From: M0027 sp021713415
Lineage (GTDB): Bacteria > Pseudomonadota > Gammaproteobacteria > Francisellales > Francisellaceae
Assembly (NCBI GenBank): GCA_021713415.1
Contig: JAKJJQ010000013.1
Location: forward strand, 1-64,000
Reading direction: 5' to 3'
DNA length: 64,000 nt
Below, piece by piece: positions 1 to 7,468 of the stretch; the first letter of the stretch is position 1, and every line of letters starts with the position of its first letter. A program made the position numbers and the translations under genes. The notes below the pieces were generated by a model that saw only the letters and a program-made list of their open reading frames with translations, did not search any database and was not told where the DNA came from.

Positions 1-126
1 TACCTTAGCCATTATGTTAATTGGCAAAGAATTATTGAGCGAACTCACTTATTGTCTGATAAATCAGTACAATGGCTGGAAATTCTTATAAAGCCAGATA
101 AGTTTCAACATATTTCGCCAAAATAG
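1..126 (+). CDS. C-terminal end of an unrecognised protein (partial)
   Basis: Frame 1 is open from the first base to a TAG at 124-126 and encodes 41 residues ending in HISPK. The composition (YVNWQRIIERTHLL, then SVQWLEILIKPDKF) looks coding, with amphipathic helix character. The start lies outside the window. I do not recognise the family. The following 100 bases are very AT-rich and lead to the next gene, so this looks like the end of a transcription unit. Confidence 0.5.
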   Translation, partial: YLSHYVNWQRIIERTHLLSDKSVQWLEILIKPDKFQHISPK

Positions 127-226
127 CCTTTTATAATGAATTTATAACTATTTTACTATCAATATTTTATTGAATATGATTTCCTATATTGATTGGAATT
201 AAATTGCATAAGTTGAGGGTTGTTAA

Positions 227-919
227 ATGAAGTTTGGCCGTGATTATATATATACGAGTAAAAAAGAGCAAGATTTAATAAGTCAATTTAAAAATATAGT
301 TCATGAAAAAATGATAAATGACTTATTCTATTTTTTATGGAACTCAGGTTATGATGGTATAGATGGCGCCTCAAAGAATGATCTTACTAATATTGCTTAT
401 GACGATAAGCGATTATCTTTCTATTTTGGATCAGATTATAAAAGAAAAAAAGAAAACTTTGAAAAACAAACAAGTGCTTATCACGCTTATAAAAATGTAT
501 ATTTAACGCCTTTAAATTTTATCCATGAAATGGTAAATCAATTTAAGAGTCGGTTTTATACTCTAAAAGAACTAAAAAAATTAAGTAGTAATGAAGTCAT
601 AGGTGACATAAAAGCTGAAGATATTCGGGGAAGTGATCATGACCTTTATGAGCTATTTGTTAACTTAGCTCTGAAAAAAGAAGGTAATATTGAAGAAAAT
701 ATTAAGACTAACTTACTGTCAGATGGTGAAATACTAATTCAGACGCCAATGTCATTTTTTATAGTAAATAAAGACAAACAACTTAAAAAACTAGATATAT
801 TTGGTAATGATTTTGGGTTTCTTAGAGAGCTTATTAAAAACCAACAAATAGATTTTGATCTTTTATCTGCTCAATTTGCTTATGTAGGCTATAGTCGAAA
901 AAAAAATAAACTGGGATAA
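227..919 (+). CDS. Unknown protein, N-terminal part of a frameshifted gene
   Basis: The ORF starts at ATG 227 behind GAGGG (215-219), with good spacing. It encodes 230 charged, mostly helical residues and has no signal peptide or membrane segment. The frame ends ten bases after a run of nine A (898-906) with the short tail KKNKLG. The +1 frame is open from 888 and continues directly into the next ORF without a ribosome site, so this is probably the first quarter of one protein of about 930 residues. I do not recognise a family. The position and the tail motifs of the second part suggest a secreted or effector-like protein (inference). Confidence 0.7.
   Translation: MKFGRDYIYTSKKEQDLISQFKNIVHEKMINDLFYFLWNSGYDGIDGASKNDLTNIAYDDKRLSFYFGSDYKRKKENFEKQTSAYHAYKNVYLTPLNFIHEMVNQFKSRFYTLKELKKLSSNEVIGDIKAEDIRGSDHDLYELFVNLALKKEGNIEENIKTNLLSDGEILIQTPMSFFIVNKDKQLKKLDIFGNDFGFLRELIKNQQIDFDLLSAQFAYVGYSRKKNKLG
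898..906 (+). other. A9 homopolymer at a frame switch
   Basis: Nine consecutive A lie where coding sense moves from frame 2 to frame 3. Reading one A fewer (or two more) gives a continuous protein, ...RKKINWDNAKALIDQY.... Runs of nine A are known sites of RNA-polymerase slippage in AT-rich bacteria, and equally common sites of assembly error or inactivating indels. The sequence alone cannot choose between these. Confidence 0.6.
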
Positions 920-977
920 TGCTAAGGCATTAATTGATCAGTATGGAGATAAATTATTTACTTCAAATAATGATGCA

Positions 978-3023
978 TTGGCAATTAAAAACCTTATTAC
1001 ATTTGTCTTAAATAAAAATATAGGCGATGAAGATAAACTAAGCGTAGTGAAATACTTTTATGGTAAATTTAAAGATTATCATAATGTAATATTTGACGCT
1101 ACTACTATAAGAAAGCTTGCTAGTTTAAACGTGCCTTTAGAGAGTATCAAAGAATTAATAGAAATGATCCCCAATGATCAGCAAATAGGTCTTCAAGCAC
1201 AAGTTGGTAGTAGGCTTCATAAAACAATAAATCTACATAGAGCTTATATGTGTATTTTGTCAAAAAGCTCGTTAGATGACAAACTTGAAATGATCGAAGT
1301 ATTAAACTCGATTACTCCTTCAATGAAGTTACAGATTGCAAACCTTTTAGTTGGTTATATTAACCTAGATAAAATGTCTGTAGAGTATGAAAAAATTCAA
1401 AAATTATTAGGAAAATTAGTAGGGCAGTGGATAGACTCTGCAGAGGGCAAAAAGTATGAGGGAGAATTAAAGGGTTTTAAATCACTAACGGAGCAAATTA
1501 ATTTTATTATTAGTAAAGCATCAACAAAAATAGAATTAAATGATATTGATAAAATTGATTACCAAGAAGAAGCTTCATATTATAGAGGAAAATTTTTATT
1601 AACACGAGTATTGAACTCTGAACATAATGTTAATAAAAATGTTTATGAAAAAATAGATTTTATTAAAACTATTGATTTGCATAAACTATTTACAGACTAT
1701 GAGATTAAACACTTTATTATTTCATGGCTTCAATCTGATAGTTTAACAATTAATGATAAATATGTTGTTATTAATGACATGGCAGCACATTTTGGCGTTG
1801 ATTATCATTTTCTTAGAGATATGTTAAAATTGAGACAGTCACTTCCATTTAATCCCAAGCAAAAAAATGAGCTTATAGGCATATTAGTAAACAATTTTAA
1901 TGAAATAAACTCTATTTCTCTTTTCATGAATGTTTGTACGCATATTGTGAATTTAGACATTGATGAAAAATATAAAGACAGTTTAATAAGTACAATACTT
2001 ATGGATAAATTAGACTTAACAAATACAGATGTTAATCTAAGTCTCAGTGAATTTTTGGGGAGTAGTAATCATCTAAAAGTTACCAATAGCAAAGAATTTA
2101 AAATCTTTTTTGATGCAATTGCTAATGAAGATATCAGTGATGAAAATTTTAATAAGTTACTTGAAAAAGCATTTAATAACATTATTAATGAATCTTCTAA
2201 ATTAGAGCAAGCTAAAATGCTTTCTAGTTTTTTAGGTTATTTATTTCATGATAAAAATAAAGATAGGTGTACCCAAACTTTATATGGAGAAATTTCCCCA
2301 ATAATGAAACATAATCTTACTCAGTTGTATGATATATACATTGATTTACTTAAGTGTCTTTCAAATGGTTCAGATGAATATGAACGGTTGTCTCAGTATT
2401 TTAATCATATATTTAGTGATGTAAATCATATTAATGTGGAATCGTATAAACAAGCATATAAAACACAGAGATCAGGATTTCAGTTTCGCAGATTTTATGA
2501 GGCCAATATATTGAAAGAGGAGCCTGGTATTAATGAAATAAATAGCTTAATTCAAAAAGAGGGTAGTATTGCAAGTGAGGCATTTGATGGAATGAAACTT
2601 AGTTTACCACCAGTCACCATTAATATTAAGAGGGCAAAATCTAAAGTGAATGAAAAGTGTGAAGAAGAGTTACAAGATGAAGTAATCTATAAGCCACTTC
2701 AGTTGCAACAGCCCTCTGCTCCTTTAAAATCCAAACCAAGTTTTGAAGCCTTTGAAGAAAAAGAAAGTGGATTAAAGGACAAGCCAACTCCTATTGAACA
2801 GTGGCCAAAATATATACCACAGGCTGTTGTTCCTGAAGAATCTAAGCCAAGTTTTGAAAAATATGAAGAAGAGCCAAATAGTAAAGCAATTAAACCACTG
2901 CAGTTGCAACAGCCTTCTGCTCCTTTCAAACCCTTATTGATAAGGCCTTTTAATGATCCAAATAAAGTATTCCTTAACAAGGCTAGTGAAAGTAGTAGCC
3001 ATTTAGAAGCACAACCTAATTAA
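978..3023 (+). CDS. Unknown large protein, C-terminal part of the frameshifted gene, with two PSAP motifs
   Basis: The reading frame is open from 888. TTG 978 is only the first possible initiation codon and has no ribosome site, so independent translation is unlikely. The part after TTG is 681 residues: about 540 of helical, Leu/Lys/Asn-rich sequence, then a low-complexity Pro/Glu/Lys tail. That tail holds a duplicated block, KPLQLQQPSAP, coded at about 2692-2723 and 2893-2924, and a repeated KPSFE(A/K)(F/Y)EE element. PSAP is the Tsg101-binding late-domain motif in eukaryotes. No catalytic motif is recognised. A bacterial effector role is inference. Confidence 0.7.
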   Translation: MAIKNLITFVLNKNIGDEDKLSVVKYFYGKFKDYHNVIFDATTIRKLASLNVPLESIKELIEMIPNDQQIGLQAQVGSRLHKTINLHRAYMCILSKSSLDDKLEMIEVLNSITPSMKLQIANLLVGYINLDKMSVEYEKIQKLLGKLVGQWIDSAEGKKYEGELKGFKSLTEQINFIISKASTKIELNDIDKIDYQEEASYYRGKFLLTRVLNSEHNVNKNVYEKIDFIKTIDLHKLFTDYEIKHFIISWLQSDSLTINDKYVVINDMAAHFGVDYHFLRDMLKLRQSLPFNPKQKNELIGILVNNFNEINSISLFMNVCTHIVNLDIDEKYKDSLISTILMDKLDLTNTDVNLSLSEFLGSSNHLKVTNSKEFKIFFDAIANEDISDENFNKLLEKAFNNIINESSKLEQAKMLSSFLGYLFHDKNKDRCTQTLYGEISPIMKHNLTQLYDIYIDLLKCLSNGSDEYERLSQYFNHIFSDVNHINVESYKQAYKTQRSGFQFRRFYEANILKEEPGINEINSLIQKEGSIASEAFDGMKLSLPPVTINIKRAKSKVNEKCEEELQDEVIYKPLQLQQPSAPLKSKPSFEAFEEKESGLKDKPTPIEQWPKYIPQAVVPEESKPSFEKYEEEPNSKAIKPLQLQQPSAPFKPLLIRPFNDPNKVFLNKASESSSHLEAQPN

Positions 3024-3068
3024 TTACGCAAGATGATAGTAAATAATAGTTCCCAAATATCTTAATTA

Positions 3069-3097
3069 TTGATAGAATGCCACTGTAATTATTTAAC
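3069..3097 (+). promoter_or_regulatory. Candidate sigma70 promoter of guaB
   Basis: TTGATA (3069-3074) and TTTAAC (3092-3097) are separated by 17 bases, and guaB starts 27 bases further on. The -35 is five of six to consensus and the -10 four of six. This is the best pair visible in the intergenic region. Confidence 0.35.
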
Positions 3098-3124
3098 AAG
3101 TAGAATAATTACAAGGTTGATCCC

Positions 3125-4585
3125 ATGTTAAGAATAATCGAAAATGCCATTACATTTGATGATGTATTATTAGTTCCTGCTTTTTCAAAAGTTTTACCCA
3201 ATGAAGTTAAGTTAGCAAGTCGCTTAACGAAAAATCTTCATATTAATATTCCTTTAGCTTCATCTGCGATGGATACTGTTACAGAAGCGCGCCTTGCTAT
3301 TGCCATGGCACAAGAAGGGGGCGTTGGGATTATTCATAAAAGTATGTCGATAGAAGATCAAGCACACCATGTTCGTAAAGTAAAAAAATATGAAAGTGGT
3401 ATGGTTAGAGATCCAATTACGGCAACACCAAAAACGAGTATTCGTAAATTATTAGAAATTACCCAAGAGCACCATTTTTCAGGTGTACCAGTTGTTGAAG
3501 GCAAACAATTAGTTGGTTTAGTAACCAGTCGTGATATGCGCTTTGCTGAAGATTTGAGCCAACCAATTTCAAGCATTATGACAACAAAAGAAAACTTAGT
3601 AACTGTAAAAGAAAATGCTTCAAGAGAAGAAGTTGAGCGTAAACTACATGAGTATCGTATTGAAAAAGTATTGGTAGTGAATGACAATTTTGAGCTATTA
3701 GGATTAATTACAGTTCGTGATATTGAAAAAGCAATTGAAAAGCCATTAGCTTGTAAAGATAAAGATGGTAGACTACGCGTTGGTGCAGCAGTTGGGACTT
3801 CACATGATACAGAAGAGAGAGTACATGCACTTGTTGAAGCAGGTGTTGATGTTATTGTTGTAGATACAGCACATGGCCACTCTCAAGGTGTCATTGAACG
3901 GGTAAAATGGATTAAAGAGACTTATCCTGAAGTTGAGGTGATTGGTGGCAATATTGCAACAGCAGATGCCGCGAAAGCTTTAGTTGATGTTGGTGCTGAT
4001 GCAGTTAAAGTTGGTATTGGCCCTGGTTCAATTTGTACAACACGAGTTGTTGCTGGCGTTGGTGTGCCGCAATTAACAGCTATTTCTAATGTGGCAGAGG
4101 CATTAAAAGATACGGATGTACCTTTAATTGCAGATGGCGGTATTCGTTATTCTGGTGATATTTGTAAAGCAATTGCTGCTGGTGCTTCTTGTGTAATGAT
4201 TGGAAGCTTATTTGCTGGAACAGAAGAGTCACCTGGTGAAGTTGAACTATATCAAGGGCGTTCTTATAAATCGTATCGTGGTATGGGTTCATTAGGTGCG
4301 ATGTCAAAAGGCTCATCAGATCGTTATTTTCAAGATTCAGTTGATGCTAAAAAATTAGTACCTGAAGGTATTGAAGGTCGCGTACCATATAAAGGAACAT
4401 TAAATGCAGTGATTCATCAATTATTAGGAGGTTTACGTTCAGGTATGGGATATACTGGCTGTGATACAATTATTAGAATGAATCAAGAAGCGAAATTTGT
4501 GCAAATTTCATCTTCAAGCGTTAGCGAAAGTCATGTTCATAATGTGATGATTACAAAAGAGCCACCAAATTATCAAGTCAGATAA
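3125..4585 (+). CDS. guaB: Inosine-5'-monophosphate dehydrogenase
   Basis: Oxidises IMP to XMP with NAD+, the committed step to guanine nucleotides, in the cytosol. At 486 residues it has the normal length. The N-terminal barrel begins TFDDVLLVPA. Two CBS domains occupy about residues 90-205 (DPITATPKTSIRKLL). The catalytic loop GIGPGSICTTR places the nucleophile at Cys304. The flap region carries SYRGMGSLGAM and SSDRYFQ. AAGG lies nine bases before the ATG. The next genes on the strand are hpt (purine salvage) and tatD, so this is a small purine-centred run. Confidence 0.97.
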   Translation: MLRIIENAITFDDVLLVPAFSKVLPNEVKLASRLTKNLHINIPLASSAMDTVTEARLAIAMAQEGGVGIIHKSMSIEDQAHHVRKVKKYESGMVRDPITATPKTSIRKLLEITQEHHFSGVPVVEGKQLVGLVTSRDMRFAEDLSQPISSIMTTKENLVTVKENASREEVERKLHEYRIEKVLVVNDNFELLGLITVRDIEKAIEKPLACKDKDGRLRVGAAVGTSHDTEERVHALVEAGVDVIVVDTAHGHSQGVIERVKWIKETYPEVEVIGGNIATADAAKALVDVGADAVKVGIGPGSICTTRVVAGVGVPQLTAISNVAEALKDTDVPLIADGGIRYSGDICKAIAAGASCVMIGSLFAGTEESPGEVELYQGRSYKSYRGMGSLGAMSKGSSDRYFQDSVDAKKLVPEGIEGRVPYKGTLNAVIHQLLGGLRSGMGYTGCDTIIRMNQEAKFVQISSSSVSESHVHNVMITKEPPNYQVR

Positions 4586-4667
4586 TTGATCGTTAAATTT
4601 TGACTACGAATTTTTTACATCTTAAGGTAAAATACACAAAAGTTTAAAAGTGAGGTATGAAAAAAAA

Positions 4668-5252
4668 ATGACTTCAACGGCAACGCCACCTGTAACAAGT
4701 GAGTTTATTGAAGAAGTATTACGTGATGCAAAAGAAATTGTATCAGAAGCACGACTAATGCAAGCTTTTGATCAAATGGCTGAAGCAATCACACTAGATT
4801 TAAAAGATAAAGAGCCATTATTTTTATGTGTGATGAATGGTGGCTTTATGATGGCAGCAGAAGTCTTAAAGCGTCTAAAATTCCCACTAAAAATGCATTA
4901 TATTCATGCAACACGTTATAATGATACCTGTTTTGGTTCTCAAATTGAGTGGATACAAAGGCCACCAAAAGAAATTGAAGATCGTGAAGTTGTCTTATTA
5001 GATGATATTTTAGATGGTGGTATTACTTTGGCTGAAATTAAAAAGCATTGTTTAGCTCAAGGTGCTAAAAAGGTTCATACAGCAGTGATGTTGGATAAAA
5101 AAACCAATCGAGAAGATGAAGGATTAAAATCAGCTGATTTTATTGGTCTTGAAATTCCAGATGAATATGTTTTTGGTTTTGGCTTAGACTATCATGGATA
5201 TTTACGTAATATTCCAGGTATTTTTGCTGCAGCAAGACATCATTATATTTAA
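4668..5252 (+). CDS. hpt: Hypoxanthine-guanine phosphoribosyltransferase
   Basis: Salvages hypoxanthine or guanine with PRPP to IMP or GMP. The PRPP-binding loop is VVLLDDILDGGIT, with the acidic pair DD as expected for the family. An FLCVMNGGFMMAAEVL segment supplies the pyrophosphate-binding loop. The protein has about 194 residues. I chose ATG 4668, which has AGGT upstream, over an in-frame GTG at 4650 that overlaps that site. It follows guaB by about 80 bases and precedes tatD by 14, so the purine genes are probably co-expressed. Confidence 0.88.
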   Translation: MTSTATPPVTSEFIEEVLRDAKEIVSEARLMQAFDQMAEAITLDLKDKEPLFLCVMNGGFMMAAEVLKRLKFPLKMHYIHATRYNDTCFGSQIEWIQRPPKEIEDREVVLLDDILDGGITLAEIKKHCLAQGAKKVHTAVMLDKKTNREDEGLKSADFIGLEIPDEYVFGFGLDYHGYLRNIPGIFAAARHHYI

Positions 5253-5266
5253 TGGATTAAAAATAA

Positions 5267-6031
5267 ATGTTAATTGACTCACATTGCCATTTAAATCGCT
5301 TAAAATCTGATCATGGATTAGATCAAATTATTCAAAATGCTAATTCTAAAGGCGTAAATAAAATTATCTCAATTGCAGTTGATTTAGAAGAAGTTGAAGA
5401 AATTCGATCGATTGCAGAGCGTTATGAAGGTGTTTATTTTACAGTGGGTAAGCATCCAAGTGAATTTGATGGGCAGTCAGTCAACTTTGAACGCTTAGTT
5501 GCTTTATCATCACATCCTAAATGTGTTGGAATTGGCGAGACAGGTTTGGATTATCATTATAACAATGAAGATACTTATGAAGATCAAAAGGCACGTTTTA
5601 TTACACACCTTAAAGTAGCAAAATCTGTTGATAAACCTGTTATTGTTCATACTCGAGCTGCTAATAAAGATACCATTGAGATACTAGAAACTTATGCAAA
5701 CGATTCGGTTAAAGGTGTTTTACATTGCTTTACAGAGTCTTATGAGTTAGCTAAAGTGGCGCTTGATTTAGGTTTTTATATTTCATTTTCAGGGATTGTT
5801 ACCTTTAAAAACGCTCAAGATTTACAAGAAATTGCAAAAAAAATACCCTTAGATCGTATTTTAGTTGAAACAGATGCACCCTATCTAACACCTGTACCTT
5901 ATAGAGGTAAGCCAAACTACCCGGAATATGTTTATTATGTTGCAACATTTTTAGCAGAGCATTTAAATATTCCTTTTGAAGAGTTTGCAGCAATAACAAA
6001 AAACAATACAGAAACTTTGTTTTCAATATAA
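5267..6031 (+). CDS. tatD: TatD-family metal-dependent DNase
   Basis: A metal-dependent hydrolase of the TatD/YcfH family, cytosolic, with 3'-5' exonuclease or repair activity in characterised members. Metal ligands are visible: DSHCHLNRL at the N-terminus, GIGETGLDYHY (metal-bridging Glu), VIVHTRAA, a central LHCFTES, and the final Asp in VETDAPYLTP. The length of 254 residues is normal. It starts 14 bases after hpt. Which paralogue (TatD, YcfH, YjjV) cannot be decided by eye; the sequence is closer to the YcfH type. Confidence 0.9.
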   Translation: MLIDSHCHLNRLKSDHGLDQIIQNANSKGVNKIISIAVDLEEVEEIRSIAERYEGVYFTVGKHPSEFDGQSVNFERLVALSSHPKCVGIGETGLDYHYNNEDTYEDQKARFITHLKVAKSVDKPVIVHTRAANKDTIEILETYANDSVKGVLHCFTESYELAKVALDLGFYISFSGIVTFKNAQDLQEIAKKIPLDRILVETDAPYLTPVPYRGKPNYPEYVYYVATFLAEHLNIPFEEFAAITKNNTETLFSI

Positions 6032-6164
6032 TCTATTGGTGTTCATAGATAAATTATAATAATTGAGCGATTTGTGTTTCAATAGCAAAAAATGAAGCAT
6101 TGCGTTATATAGTTAATTATTTATACTTCTTGCCAATAATACAATAATAAAGTTGGAGAATATA

Positions 6165-7445
6165 ATGACTGATGCTAAAGAACAGGTTAAAAAATTAATG
6201 GATAAAAAACTTATTTCAGCTGATGATGGAATACAGTTTCTTAAGGTTAAAAAGCTTATAGCAAGTTATAGTTTTAATGATAAACAGATTGAGGATGTAA
6301 TCTCTGGCTCTGTAAAAGGAGGTGCTAATATTGAAAGTATTTATATGTATGCACCAATTCTTCAGCAGTTTAATTATTCAAATAATCAGATTATACAGGC
6401 TGTTTTGTCAAATGGGCCAGAACAGCTTCGAAAAGAATTAGATAATATTAGTCATCTTAGATTATTTTATCATGATGATAATATTAGAAAAATGTTAGAA
6501 GGTGAATTATTAGGTACAAAAGTGATTCAAGCAGCTGTAGATTATACGAATATAAATATACGTGGTAAGAATATAGATCATATTCTATTAATGAAACAGA
6601 ATCTTGTTAGGGGTTATAATGAAATACAGTTGCTTAAGGCTAACCAGCTTATAGCAAGTTATGGTTTTAATGATAAACAGATTGAGGGTATAATCTCTGA
6701 CTCTGTAAAAGGAGATGCTAATATTGATAGTATTTTTATATATGCACCAATTCTTCAGCAGTTTAATTATTCAAATAATCAGATTATACAGGCTGTTTCG
6801 TCAAATGGGCCAGAGCAGCTTCAAAAAGAATTAGATAATGCTAGTCATTTACTATTATTTTTTCATGAAAATAATATTAGAAAAATGTTAGAAGATGAAT
6901 TATTAGGTACAAAAGTGATTCAAGCAGCTGTAGATTATATGAAGAGAAATATACGCTGTAAGAATAGGAATAATATTCTAGCAATGCAACAAATAATGGA
7001 ACAAGATCCTGATAGGTGTATAGCAATTTTTAAATCAATTGTAGAACAGTCATCAGTTAATAATACTCAAGGTGTTATTGACTTAACAAATAGTAGCGAT
7101 GAAATTGAACAAAAAAAAGTAGGTAGTAAAAGGCAAAGGACAACAACTACAGATGCAACTACAGATGTAACAGAAGGTAACAAAAAGCAAAGGACAGCAA
7201 CTACAGATATAACAACAGAAGATGAATTTAATTTTGATCAAGATGAATTTAATTTTGATCCATCAGAAGTCCTTAACATAAGCTTTGAAATAGATAGTAA
7301 TACAAAAATGCAGGAGGCATTAGGAATAGAGGAAACGACTACTTTTCAACCTTTTCCTCCATCTCCACCCAGTCTTTTTGGGCACCCATCTCCCCCTTTC
7401 GGTGATGAAGACTTGTTTTGCTTGGATGATAATTTTGAAATTTAA
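6165..7445 (+). CDS. Duplicated helical-repeat protein resembling TALE-like repeats, with SIM-like motif, basic clusters and acidic tail
   Basis: ATG 6165 has GGAG seven bases upstream; an in-frame TTG at 6153 lies on that site and is rejected. The protein has 426 residues. Residues 25-146 and 157-277 are a near-identical duplication. Each copy contains units of about 33-35 residues, such as YSNNQIIQAVLSNGPEQL followed by RKELDNISHL, that line up with TALE-like repeats (x-x-x-Q-V-V-A-I-A-S-N-G-G...L-P-V-L). Then come VIDLTNSSDE (304-313), which is like a SUMO-interacting motif; two basic clusters, KKVGSKRQR and GNKKQR; a duplicated acidic/Phe block (DEFNFDQDEFNFD); and the tail DEDLFCLDDNFEI, which is like an acidic activation domain. 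The nuclear-effector reading is inference; the repeat count is low and no DNA target can be read. Confidence 0.6.
   Translation: MTDAKEQVKKLMDKKLISADDGIQFLKVKKLIASYSFNDKQIEDVISGSVKGGANIESIYMYAPILQQFNYSNNQIIQAVLSNGPEQLRKELDNISHLRLFYHDDNIRKMLEGELLGTKVIQAAVDYTNINIRGKNIDHILLMKQNLVRGYNEIQLLKANQLIASYGFNDKQIEGIISDSVKGDANIDSIFIYAPILQQFNYSNNQIIQAVSSNGPEQLQKELDNASHLLLFFHENNIRKMLEDELLGTKVIQAAVDYMKRNIRCKNRNNILAMQQIMEQDPDRCIAIFKSIVEQSSVNNTQGVIDLTNSSDEIEQKKVGSKRQRTTTTDATTDVTEGNKKQRTATTDITTEDEFNFDQDEFNFDPSEVLNISFEIDSNTKMQEALGIEETTTFQPFPPSPPSLFGHPSPPFGDEDLFCLDDNFEI
6237..6995 (+). repeat. Tandem coding duplication (about 365 bp, two copies)
   Basis: Copy one (about 6237-6602) and copy two (about 6633-6995) share long identical stretches, for example the blocks coding APILQQFNYSNNQIIQAV and LLGTKVIQAAVDY. 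High DNA identity suggests a recent duplication or ongoing homogenisation. Confidence 0.85.
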
Positions 7446-7468
7446 TCTTATGATTAAATAATCTTAAT

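Noticed and set aside
4086..4316. Minus-strand ORF inside guaB
   Set aside because: It lies wholly within a well-conserved core gene and has no ribosome site or recognisable domain.
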